Shown: positions 23,414 through 30,437 of the stretch, in pieces | Numbering within the stretch: the first letter of the stretch is position 1 | Layout: each line of letters begins with the position of its first letter | Origin: Streptacidiphilus fuscans | GTDB lineage: Bacteria; Actinomycetota; Actinomycetes; Streptomycetales; Streptomycetaceae | NCBI RefSeq assembly: GCF_015690355.1 | Contig: NZ_JADPRT010000014.1 | Coordinates: 167,067-231,066, forward strand | Reading direction: 5' to 3' | Length of the DNA stretch: 64,000 nt | The notes under the pieces: generated by a model | The model's database searches: none | Told to the model about the DNA's origin: nothing | The model's input: the letters and a program-made list of their open reading frames with translations, nothing else | Translations under genes and position numbers: made by a program

Positions 23414-24898
23414 CTTCTCCGGCACCAGCGCACGCTTTATGATCTTGCCCATGTCGTTGCGCGGCAGCGCCGCCACGAAGCGGACCTCACGGGGACGCTT
23501 GTGCGGGGCCAGATGGCCCGCGACATGGGCGGTCAGCACGTCCGCGGTCGGCGGCGCGGCCGGGTCGACGGGGACGATCCAGGCGATGATCCGCTCGCCC
23601 AGGTCCTCGTCCGGCTCCCCGGTCACCGCCGCGTCGGCGACGCCGGGATGGTCCAGCAGGACGGTCTCGATCTCGCCCGCGCCGATCTTGTAACCGCCGC
23701 TCTTGATCAGGTCGGTGGAGCGCCGGCCGACGATCCGCACCGAGCCGTCCGGCTCCAGCACCGCCATGTCGCCGGTGCGGAACCAGCCGTCCTCGGCGAA
23801 CGCGGCGGCGGTCGCCTCCGGACGGTTGAGGTAGCCGGAGAACAGGTTCGCGCCCCGGACCTGGATCTCGCCCACCACGTCGCTCCCGGCCGGGAGCGGC
23901 GTGCCGTCGTCCTCGACCAGCCGCAGCTCGACGCCCGGCAGCGGCACCCCGACCGTGCCCGGCGTGCAGGCTCCTCCGGGCACCATGCTGGTGTTCATCA
24001 GCGTCTCGGTCATGCCGTAGCGCTCGATGACCTGACGGCCCGTCGCGGCGAGCAGCGCCTCGTGGTCCCGGCGCGACAACGCGGCCGAACCGCTGACCAG
24101 CAGCCGCGCCTTGCCCAGTGACGCCGCCAGCGCAGCCGCCGACTCCCCGTCCCCGTCTCCGGCCTGGGTGCCTCCGACCGCCTCGGCGAGCCGGTGGTAC
24201 ATGGTCGGCACGCCGAAGAGCATGGTGCCCTCGCCCGCCAGCTCGGCCGCGACCGTCTCCGCCTCGAACCGGCCCAGATGGTGCACCGACCCGCCGCGCC
24301 GCAGCGGGCCGAGGATGCCGAGCACCAGCCCGTGCACGTGGAACAGCGGCAGCGCGTGGACCAGGACGTCGTCCCCGGTCCAGGCCCAGGCCTCGGCCAG
24401 CGCGTCCAGCGTGGTGCGGATCGCGCGGCGCGAGATCAGCGCGCCCTTGGGCGGGCCTGTGGTGCCGGAGGTGTAGATGACCAGCGCGGTCGCCTCGTCG
24501 TCCGGCTCCTCGGGCAGCGGTGCGGCCGGGCCGGTCGCGCCCGTCGGGTGGTCCGGCACGTCCACGCGCGGCAGCCCGGCCAGCGGGCCCGGCAGCTCCG
24601 CGCCCGGCGCGGCCAGCACCAGCTCCGGCGTGCTGTCGCCGAGGACGTGGGTCAGCTCCTTCTCCCCGATCCGCGGGTTGACCGGCACCACCGGCACCCC
24701 GGCAAGCAGCCCGGCGACCACGCCCACGGCGGTCTCCAGGCTGGGCGTGGCCCAGAGCGCCACCCGGCCCACGCCCGCCAGCCGCGGAGCCAGCGCACCT
24801 GCCGTCGCCGCCAGTTCGGCATAGCTGAGGGACCGTTCGCCGAACCGCAGCGCTCGGCGCGATCCGCCGGTCGCCAGTGCGGGCACGAGTGAGGACAC
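23411..24898 (-). CDS. matB: Malonyl-CoA synthetase (acyl-adenylate-forming)
   Basis: AMP-forming CoA ligase of 495 residues that activates malonate or methylmalonate to the CoA thioester, a route to polyketide and fatty-acid building blocks. The sequence follows S. coelicolor MatB closely in my memory: VSSLVPAL start, ALRFGERSLSYAELA, the P-loop YTSGTTGPPKGALI, PLFHVHGLVLGILGPLRRGG, VIERYGMTETLMNTS, and the A8-A10 motifs FRTGDMAV, DLIKSGGYKIGAGEIE and PRNDMGKIIKRAL with the catalytic Lys. The GTG at 24898 has GAAGGAG upstream. It follows a GntR regulator and a permease in one operon. Substrate identity rests on family resemblance. Confidence 0.92.
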   Translation of the reverse strand: MSSLVPALATGGSRRALRFGERSLSYAELAATAGALAPRLAGVGRVALWATPSLETAVGVVAGLLAGVPVVPVNPRIGEKELTHVLGDSTPELVLAAPGAELPGPLAGLPRVDVPDHPTGATGPAAPLPEEPDDEATALVIYTSGTTGPPKGALISRRAIRTTLDALAEAWAWTGDDVLVHALPLFHVHGLVLGILGPLRRGGSVHHLGRFEAETVAAELAGEGTMLFGVPTMYHRLAEAVGGTQAGDGDGESAAALAASLGKARLLVSGSAALSRRDHEALLAATGRQVIERYGMTETLMNTSMVPGGACTPGTVGVPLPGVELRLVEDDGTPLPAGSDVVGEIQVRGANLFSGYLNRPEATAAAFAEDGWFRTGDMAVLEPDGSVRIVGRRSTDLIKSGGYKIGAGEIETVLLDHPGVADAAVTGEPDEDLGERIIAWIVPVDPAAPPTADVLTAHVAGHLAPHKRPREVRFVAALPRNDMGKIIKRALVPEK

Positions 24899-24951
24899 CG
24901 TCCGTACTCCTTCGTCCGTTTCGTCCGTCGAACTGTGTGCCGTCAAGTCTG

Positions 24952-25662
24952 TCACCTGTGGATCGCGTGGTCCTTGACCGCCCGGACGGCGCGGTCGGTG
25001 CGGCCCTCGACCAGGTGGTCGAGCAACTCGGCGTGACAGCGGCTCCGCCGGCGGATCGCCTCGGGTCCGGGCGGCGGGGCGAGCAGCGCGAGCCGCCCGA
25101 GCAGGTCGGCGGTCACGGCACGGAGCCCGGGACCACCGAGCGTCTCCGCCAGTTCGAGATGGAACCGCGTCTCGCGCTCACGTTCCCCCTCCTGGCCGGC
25201 CTGCTCCTCCTGGCCGGCCTCCTCCGCCTCCGCGACGAGCTTGCGCAGGCTGCCCAGGTCCGCCTCCCCCACCTCGCCGGAGGCGTGGGCGACCAGGCCG
25301 CACTCCAGCAGGAGCAGGAAGGCCTCGGCCGAGGCCGCCGCGGCCGGATCGTGATGCGCGGGGACCACGGCATCGAAGGCGGCCGAGACGAAGGTGCCGC
25401 CGGTGCGCCCGCGCCGCCGGTCCAGCAGGCCGTCCTGGCACATCCCCTCCAGGGCACGACGCACCGTCATCTCGCCGATGCCCAACTGCTCCGCGAGCGC
25501 GCCGGTGTCCGGCAGCCGGTCACCGGGGCGGAGCAGCGCCAGCCGGACCTGCAGCGCGATCCGGGACCGGACCAGGTCCGCCCCGCTCTGGCTGTACGGT
25601 CCGGTCTGGCTGTACGGGCCCGCCAGGCTGTAAGGGCCGAACTTGCCCGCTGTGCTCACCAC
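24952..25662 (-). CDS. GntR/FadR-family regulator
   Basis: Regulator of 236 residues. The N-terminal wHTH (about residues 28-92) reads RSRIALQVRLALLRPGDRLP and LAEQLGIGEMTVRRALEGM. The helical C-terminal FCD-like domain carries the expected metal-type histidines (FHLELAETLGG, RRRSRCHAELLDHLVEG). The first 25 residues hold three GPYS repeats (GPYSLAGPYSQTGPYSQSG), unusual for the family and encoded by a matching DNA repeat. The gene sits 53 bases before matB and 85 after the permease. In other bacteria a GntR protein (MatR) controls malonate genes, so this is the likely malonate sensor of the operon (inference). Two adjacent GTG codons mark the start. Confidence 0.85.
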   Translation of the reverse strand: MVSTAGKFGPYSLAGPYSQTGPYSQSGADLVRSRIALQVRLALLRPGDRLPDTGALAEQLGIGEMTVRRALEGMCQDGLLDRRRGRTGGTFVSAAFDAVVPAHHDPAAAASAEAFLLLLECGLVAHASGEVGEADLGSLRKLVAEAEEAGQEEQAGQEGERERETRFHLELAETLGGPGLRAVTADLLGRLALLAPPPGPEAIRRRSRCHAELLDHLVEGRTDRAVRAVKDHAIHR

Positions 25663-25691
25663 CGCGCCACCCCAGCCACTTCAGCAGCCCC

Positions 25692-25718
25692 GGCTGCCCC
25701 AGCTGCCCCAGCTGCCCC
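25692..25718 (-). repeat. Short 9-bp tandem repeat between permease and GntR genes
   Basis: The unit AGCTGCCCC is present three times (the first with one change) in the 85-base gap between the permease and the GntR gene. No function is evident. Confidence 0.5.
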
Positions 25719-25747
25719 GGCCGCCATCACCCGGGCCGTCCCGGCCG

Positions 25748-27217
25748 TCACCCGGACGTGTGGCTGTCCGCGACGATCGAGCCCACCCGCTCGCCCAGTG
25801 ACGGGTCGCGCCGGACCAGGACGGCCGCGTAGCCGAGCGCCACGACCAGGATGCCGAGCGCCAGATAGGGGAACCAGTTGTAGGGCTCGGGCTGTCCGGG
25901 CTTGACCAGGTAGTACAGCGGCACCAGGATCGCCGCCGCGCCCAGTGTGGGCAGCAGCACGTGCCGGGCCCAGTGGAACTCGCTGCGCCGGTAACGGTGG
26001 TAGTAGAACGGCAGCGCCACGTTCGAGGCCAGGTAGACCAGCAGCACCAGGATGGTGCCCATGGTCGAGGCCTCGGCGAAGAAGACCATCGGGTCCATCG
26101 AGCCCGACTCGGCGTGTCCGCCGAGCAGGTGCAGCAGGCCCCAACCACCGATGATCAGCAGCGAGATGGAGACGAAGACGATGATCGCCCGGGTCGGCGT
26201 CCGGCGCGTCGGGTGGACCGCGCCGATCGCGGAGGGCAGCAGGCCCTCGCGTCCGGCGTTGAAGACCAGGCGCGCCTGCGAGTTGGTCCCGGCGATCAGC
26301 GCGCCGAGCGTGGAGGTGAGCCCGGCCAGGTAAGCGAAGAACGCCAGCGCCCCCAACGTGCCCTGCGCGACGTCGATGAAGGGGACGGCGGACGCGCCGA
26401 CCTTGGCCACGTCGTAGTCGAAGCCGGTCAGCGTGGCGTACGAGAAGAGCAGGTAGCTCACGGACATGATGCCGACCGAGAGGAAGACCGCGCGCCCGAC
26501 GTTGCGCCTCGGGTCCTGCGTCTCCTCGGCGAGCGCGGCCGAGTTCTCCCAGCCGATGAAGAGGTAGACGGCCAGCGGGAAGCCCTCGGCCAGCCCCTGG
26601 AAGCCGCCGGTGATCAGGCTCGGCCGGAACGGGTCCAGCGAGAGGTGTCCGGAGTGGTTGACGATCGCCGCGACCGAGACGACGACCAGCACCAGCATCT
26701 CGACGCCGAAGAAGAGCCCGGCCAACTTGGTGGAGACGGCGATGCCACGGACCATCAGCACCACCGCGATCGCGGTCAGCAGCAGCGTCCAGATGATCCA
26801 GGGGACGTTCCACTTGAGGTAGTGGTTGAGCGTCGTCTCCAGGAAGCCGCCGGAGACGGCGATCACCGAGGCCATCGCGATGATGTAGCCGAGACCCGCC
26901 AGCAGCGCCGTGGTGACGGCACTGGTCGGGCCGAAGGTCTTGCCGACGAAGGTGATGAAACTGCCCGCGGACGGGTGCGCCTTGGAGAACTGGGCGAGCG
27001 TATTGCCCAGCAGCGCCACCGCGATACCGGCCGCGACGATGGTGAGCGGCGAGGCCACGCCCGACGTGGTGGCGAGGAAGCCGAAGCCGAAGAAGAAGCT
27101 CATCGCGGGCCCGATGTTGGCCATGGTGGCGGCTGCGATGTCGACCATACCCAGTGTTCCGCCGCGTAGGCGCTGGGATCTGACGGTGGTGCTGGTGTCG
27201 GCGAGCTGATCGGACAC
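25748..27217 (-). CDS. APC-superfamily permease, probable organic acid or amino acid uptake
   Basis: Membrane transporter of 489 residues with about twelve helices. The N terminus (GGTLGMVDIAAATMANIGPAMSFFFGFG) and the GWENSAALAEETQDPRRNVGRAV segment are typical of the amino acid-polyamine-organocation superfamily, as is a GTNSQARLVFNAGREGLLP loop. It is the first gene of the operon permease, GntR, matB. A link with malonate or other dicarboxylate uptake follows from context only, because most relatives carry amino acids or amines. The GTG at 27217 is preceded by GGAG. A good promoter lies about 50 bases upstream. Confidence 0.88.
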   Translation of the reverse strand: MSDQLADTSTTVRSQRLRGGTLGMVDIAAATMANIGPAMSFFFGFGFLATTSGVASPLTIVAAGIAVALLGNTLAQFSKAHPSAGSFITFVGKTFGPTSAVTTALLAGLGYIIAMASVIAVSGGFLETTLNHYLKWNVPWIIWTLLLTAIAVVLMVRGIAVSTKLAGLFFGVEMLVLVVVSVAAIVNHSGHLSLDPFRPSLITGGFQGLAEGFPLAVYLFIGWENSAALAEETQDPRRNVGRAVFLSVGIMSVSYLLFSYATLTGFDYDVAKVGASAVPFIDVAQGTLGALAFFAYLAGLTSTLGALIAGTNSQARLVFNAGREGLLPSAIGAVHPTRRTPTRAIIVFVSISLLIIGGWGLLHLLGGHAESGSMDPMVFFAEASTMGTILVLLVYLASNVALPFYYHRYRRSEFHWARHVLLPTLGAAAILVPLYYLVKPGQPEPYNWFPYLALGILVVALGYAAVLVRRDPSLGERVGSIVADSHTSG

Positions 27218-27265
27218 GGCGTGCTCCTTCGCGTGCGGCGCAGGAAGGCGGGGTGCGGTGCCGAG

Positions 27266-27294
27266 AAAATAGTTCAGGACGATCAGTTATACAA
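27266..27294 (-). promoter_or_regulatory. Promoter and GntR-like site of the permease-GntR-matB operon
   Basis: Reading the minus strand, TTGTAT and TATTTT are 17 bases apart. The -35 is part of TTGTATAAC, which resembles the half-symmetric core bound by FadR-type GntR proteins. The AT-rich sequence stands out in the GC-rich surroundings. It fits autoregulation of the operon by its own GntR gene. Confidence 0.6.
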
Positions 27295-27350
27295 GAGTGC
27301 GCGCAGCAACCCGCCGCTGCGCAGGCCGAGTCAGCGTTACTGCAACCACT

Positions 27351-28838
27351 TCACTGCCGTCGCAGCCAACTCAGCGCCGACTCCGCCGCGTTGGCCCCGC
27401 ACATGCCGTGGACCCCGCCTCCCGGCGGTGTGGCCGACGAGCAGAGGTAGACGCCCGGCACGCCCAACGCGTACGGGTCGAGCGCGGGTCGCGGCCGGAA
27501 GACCAGCTGCCGCCCCGAGTTGGCACCCGCGCTGATGTCGCCGCCCACGTAGTTGGCGTTGTACAGCGACATCTGACGGGCCGTCCGCACGTGCGTCGCG
27601 ACGATCCGCTCGCGGAAGCCGGGCGCGAAGCGCTCGATCTGCGCCACCACCGCCTCGGTCGCGTCGCCCTGGAAACCGGCCGGGACGTGGGCGTACGCCC
27701 AGAGCGGGTTGATCCTGCCCGCTGAACCGCCGCCCGCCGAACCGGCTCCGCCCGCCGAACGTGACGGGTCCGCGAGGTACTGCTGCCCGACCAGCACGAA
27801 CGGCCGGTCCGCCAACCGTCCGGCGACGGTGGCGGCCTCGGCCGCGGCGATCTCCTCCGCCGTGCCGCCCAGATGCAGCGCGCCCGCGCGACGGCAGTCC
27901 TCGTTGGTCCACGGGACGTCACCCCGGATCGCGAAGTCCACCTTGTGCGCCGCCGGTCCGTAGCGGTAGCGGGCCAGCGCCCGGCGCACCCGCGGCGGCA
28001 TCCGCGCTCCCTCTCTCCCCCCGTCCACGATCCGCACGGCCGCGTCCGGCGCGGTGTCCAGCAGCACCAGGTCGGGTCGTTCGCCGAGCAGCGCGGGAAG
28101 TTGGCCGAGCCCGGTGACGGTCACTCCCGTCCGCACCGTGCCGCCGAGGCTGTCCAGCACGCGCAGCAGCGCGTCGGTGATCGCCTGCGTGCCGCCCTCG
28201 GCCACCGGCCAGCCGACCGCGTGGCCCGTCGCCGCCAGCATCAGGCCGATCGAGGCGCTGAGCGGGGTGTCCAGCCGCCCGAACGCGTGCGCGGCCACAC
28301 CCATGAAGAGGGCCCGCGCGGGCGCGTCCTGCCAACGGCGGATCGTCCAGGTGGCGGGCTGCAGCGCGTCCACGCCGAATCTGGCCAGCACGAACGGATG
28401 CCGGGGCAGGTGCAGCAGCGGACGCAGCACCTCGGCGTTGAGGGCCTCCGCGTCGGCGACCACGGGCGCGAAGAGGCGACGCCACGCGCGGGCGTCGACC
28501 GCGCCGAGGGAGGCGGCCGTCCGGGCCGGGTCCCGGCTGAGCACCCCGGCCCGGCCGTCGTCCAGCGGGTGCGCCAGGTCGAGCTCCGCCCACCGCCAGC
28601 GCAGCCCGAACCGCTCCAGTCCGAGCGAGGCGAGGAATGGCGAGACCAGCGCGGTGGGATGGAAGGCGGCGCAGTCGTCGTGAAGGACGCCGGGCAGCGT
28701 CAGCTGCGAGGTCCTGGCCCCACCCCCGGGCCGTTCGGCCGCCTCCAGCACGGTCACCCGCAGCCCGGCCTGGGCCAGCCGCACGGCAGCGGCCAGGCCG
28801 TTCGGCCCGCTGCCCACGACGGCTGCTGCGACGGTCAC
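27351..28838 (-). CDS. FAD-dependent oxidoreductase, phytoene-dehydrogenase-like
   Basis: Flavoprotein of 495 residues. The dinucleotide-binding fold is at the N terminus (VVGSGPNGLAAAVRLAQAGLRV, with the following EAAERPGGGARTSQL). The C-terminal flavin-contacting segment GVPGVYLCSSATPPGGGVHGMCGANAAES is typical of the CrtI-like and pyridine nucleotide-disulphide-related oxidoreductases often labelled NAD(P)/FAD-dependent. No carotenoid cluster is nearby, so a carotenoid role is not supported. The GTG at 28838 is the natural start. Substrate unknown; a monocistronic gene is likely. Confidence 0.85.
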   Translation of the reverse strand: MTVAAAVVGSGPNGLAAAVRLAQAGLRVTVLEAAERPGGGARTSQLTLPGVLHDDCAAFHPTALVSPFLASLGLERFGLRWRWAELDLAHPLDDGRAGVLSRDPARTAASLGAVDARAWRRLFAPVVADAEALNAEVLRPLLHLPRHPFVLARFGVDALQPATWTIRRWQDAPARALFMGVAAHAFGRLDTPLSASIGLMLAATGHAVGWPVAEGGTQAITDALLRVLDSLGGTVRTGVTVTGLGQLPALLGERPDLVLLDTAPDAAVRIVDGGREGARMPPRVRRALARYRYGPAAHKVDFAIRGDVPWTNEDCRRAGALHLGGTAEEIAAAEAATVAGRLADRPFVLVGQQYLADPSRSAGGAGSAGGGSAGRINPLWAYAHVPAGFQGDATEAVVAQIERFAPGFRERIVATHVRTARQMSLYNANYVGGDISAGANSGRQLVFRPRPALDPYALGVPGVYLCSSATPPGGGVHGMCGANAAESALSWLRRQ

Positions 28839-28879
28839 CGGGCCAGCGTATTACCCGCTCTGTCCTGCCGACCCTCCGG

Positions 28880-29161
28880 CTACTGGCGCTTCTTCGAGGC
28901 ACGCCGCTTCGAGACGAGCTTGCCGAGCACCGCGCCGACCAGCAGCGTGACCACCAGGATCAGCCAGAGCGGCGCGCTGACGTTGACGACCCAGAGTGTG
29001 ATCTTGACCGTCTCGGTGTTCACCGCGATGAACCATACGGCCGCCACCGCGAGCAGCCCCGCGGCCACGGGCTTGGCCCGCACCGGCATGCCCTTCACCT
29101 TGAGCAGGGGCGACGAGGAGTCGGGAGGCCTGCCGTTCGTGCTCCTGCCATTCGTGCTCAT
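28880..29161 (-). CDS. Small membrane protein, LapA-domain-like (DUF1049)
   Basis: Protein of about 93 residues with two hydrophobic helices (AAGLLAVAAVWFIAVN and WLILVVTLLVGAVLGKLV) and a basic tail (SKRRASKKRQ), the pattern of the lipopolysaccharide-assembly LapA/DUF1049 family, which in Gram-positive bacteria is of unknown function. The N terminus has a short repeat (MSTNGRSTNGR). The start is uncertain: GGAGG is too close to the ATG at 29161, and an in-frame ATG at residue 25 precedes PVRAKPV with AAGG-like sequences upstream. It faces away from the following gene. Confidence 0.65.
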   Translation of the reverse strand: MSTNGRSTNGRPPDSSSPLLKVKGMPVRAKPVAAGLLAVAAVWFIAVNTETVKITLWVVNVSAPLWLILVVTLLVGAVLGKLVSKRRASKKRQ

Positions 29162-29253
29162 ACCTCCATCGTGCGTGCTTCCCGAGCAGCAGGCACGCCG
29201 ACGGCATAGCGTGGAGGTGTCCGTGGCACGCGAGCACGAGACGAGGCGCGACG

Positions 29254-29538
29254 ATGAGCACACAGACCCCGATGCCGTCCCCGATGCGGACCAAGCACTG
29301 GTCCCTGGACGTCGACCTCTACGAGGAGGGCGACGTTACCAAGTCCCGGGTGATCCTCTCCGCCGGTGACCGCACCCTGGAGGGCCGCGGCGCCTCCCGC
29401 CGCAACCCGCACGACGAGTCGGTCGCGGAGATCGGCGACGAGTACGCGGCAGGCCGCGCCCTGATCGAGCTGGGCGAACAACTGCTGCGCGCCGGTTCGG
29501 TCGACGCCGCCGCCCACAGCGACGGCCGCTTCGGCTGA
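29254..29538 (+). CDS. DUF1876 small protein
   Basis: Acidic protein of 94 residues of the DUF1876 family, common in actinobacteria and of unknown function; structures of relatives have a double-stranded-RNA-binding-like fold. The sequence shows the conserved KHWSLDVDLYEEGDVTKSRVIL and RGASRRNPHDESVAEIGDEYAAGRALIELGEQLL segments. It is divergent from the small membrane protein, with about 90 bases between. No RBS of note. Confidence 0.75.
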   Translation: MSTQTPMPSPMRTKHWSLDVDLYEEGDVTKSRVILSAGDRTLEGRGASRRNPHDESVAEIGDEYAAGRALIELGEQLLRAGSVDAAAHSDGRFG

Positions 29539-29714
29539 GCGAGCCGGCCGGGACGGACGCACCCGACACGGAACCGATTCACCCCGCACAGAGCCGACGC
29601 GACCCGCGTACGTCGCGCGTCCAGTCGGTGTCACCCCGACGGCGCATGATTTTCGACCGCGACACGCCGGGGCCAGGAGGGTTGCCTAGCTCGCGCTGAA
29701 TCGTTGGTCCGGAC
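29539..29714 (+). other. Gap upstream of the SsgA-like gene
   Basis: About 175 bases without a gene. The region contains several GACGCACCCGAC-type runs but no clear palindrome or core promoter. It probably holds the promoter of the SsgA-like gene. Confidence 0.25.
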
Positions 29715-30287
29715 ATGAGTACCGATCCGTTGTTGCCTATCGAGGCGGCATCTGCCGAAACGTTTCTCCCTCGCGATGGCGGGCGCTCCGGGGCGCGCGG
29801 CCGCACGTCCCGTACCTCCAGGACGCCCAGGACGTCCCGCCCGTCCCGTGCCGACAGGGGCGCGGCCTCCGCCCCGGCCGTCGCCTGCGGGACGTCCCTC
29901 GACCTCCACGTCGTCACCGAGCACTTCGGTGAGCTGCCCGTGGCCGCCCACCTCAGCTACCTCCGCGCCGACCCGTACGCGGTCAGACTGCACTGCTACG
30001 TCGACACGCCCTTCACGGTGACCTGGCTCTTCGCCCGCCATCTGCTCTGGCTCGGCCTCAACCGGCCCACCGGCATGGGCGACGTCCGGGTCCGTCCGGG
30101 CCACGGCCGGGACCGCGGCTGGATCTTCCTCTGCCTCGACGGCGCCGACGGCCGCGCCGTCCTGCGCGCCCGCGCCCGCAAGGTGCGCCGGTTCCTGGAG
30201 CAGTCCACCCGGATCGTCCCGCTCGGCACGGAACACCAGCATCTCGATCTCGACGCGGTGATCGAACGAATGCTCTCGATCAACTGA
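29715..30287 (+). CDS. SsgA-like sporulation and cell-division protein with N-terminal extension
   Basis: Protein of 190 residues of the SALP/SsgA family, which controls septum placement and peptidoglycan changes during sporulation of streptomycetes. The family core runs from about residue 62 to the end: VAAHLSYLRADPYAVRLHCYVD, TVTWLFARHLLWLG, RVRPGHGRDRGWIFLCLDG and VLRARARKVRRFLEQSTRIVP. About 55 residues precede it, rich in Ser, Arg, Thr and Pro (RTSRTSRTPRTSRPSR), not seen in typical SsgA or SsgB of about 137 residues. No good RBS precedes the ATG at 29715, so a later start is conceivable. Its presence supports a sporulating actinomycete. Confidence 0.85.
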   Translation: MSTDPLLPIEAASAETFLPRDGGRSGARGRTSRTSRTPRTSRPSRADRGAASAPAVACGTSLDLHVVTEHFGELPVAAHLSYLRADPYAVRLHCYVDTPFTVTWLFARHLLWLGLNRPTGMGDVRVRPGHGRDRGWIFLCLDGADGRAVLRARARKVRRFLEQSTRIVPLGTEHQHLDLDAVIERMLSIN

Positions 30288-30295
30288 AAGCGAGT

Positions 30296-30374
30296 CGAAC
30301 ATTTCCCACCGAAGCGAACATTTCACTGAGGCGGAACCGTCATCCAAAATTCTGTGACCGGATTTCTGTGACCG
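30296..30374 (+). repeat. Paired direct repeats upstream of the ECF-CAP gene
   Basis: CGAACATTTC occurs at 30296-30305 and 30315-30324, and TTCTGTGACCG at 30350-30360 and 30364-30374. Both pairs lie in the 150-base gap ahead of the ECF-type gene, with GGAACC between them, which resembles an ECF -35. An autoregulated promoter is plausible. Confidence 0.45.
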
Positions 30375-30437
30375 CGCTGTCCTCCGTAGGGTCTCCTTTC
30401 ACGTACGCACATCCACGGGTGACCGAAGGAGCACAGG

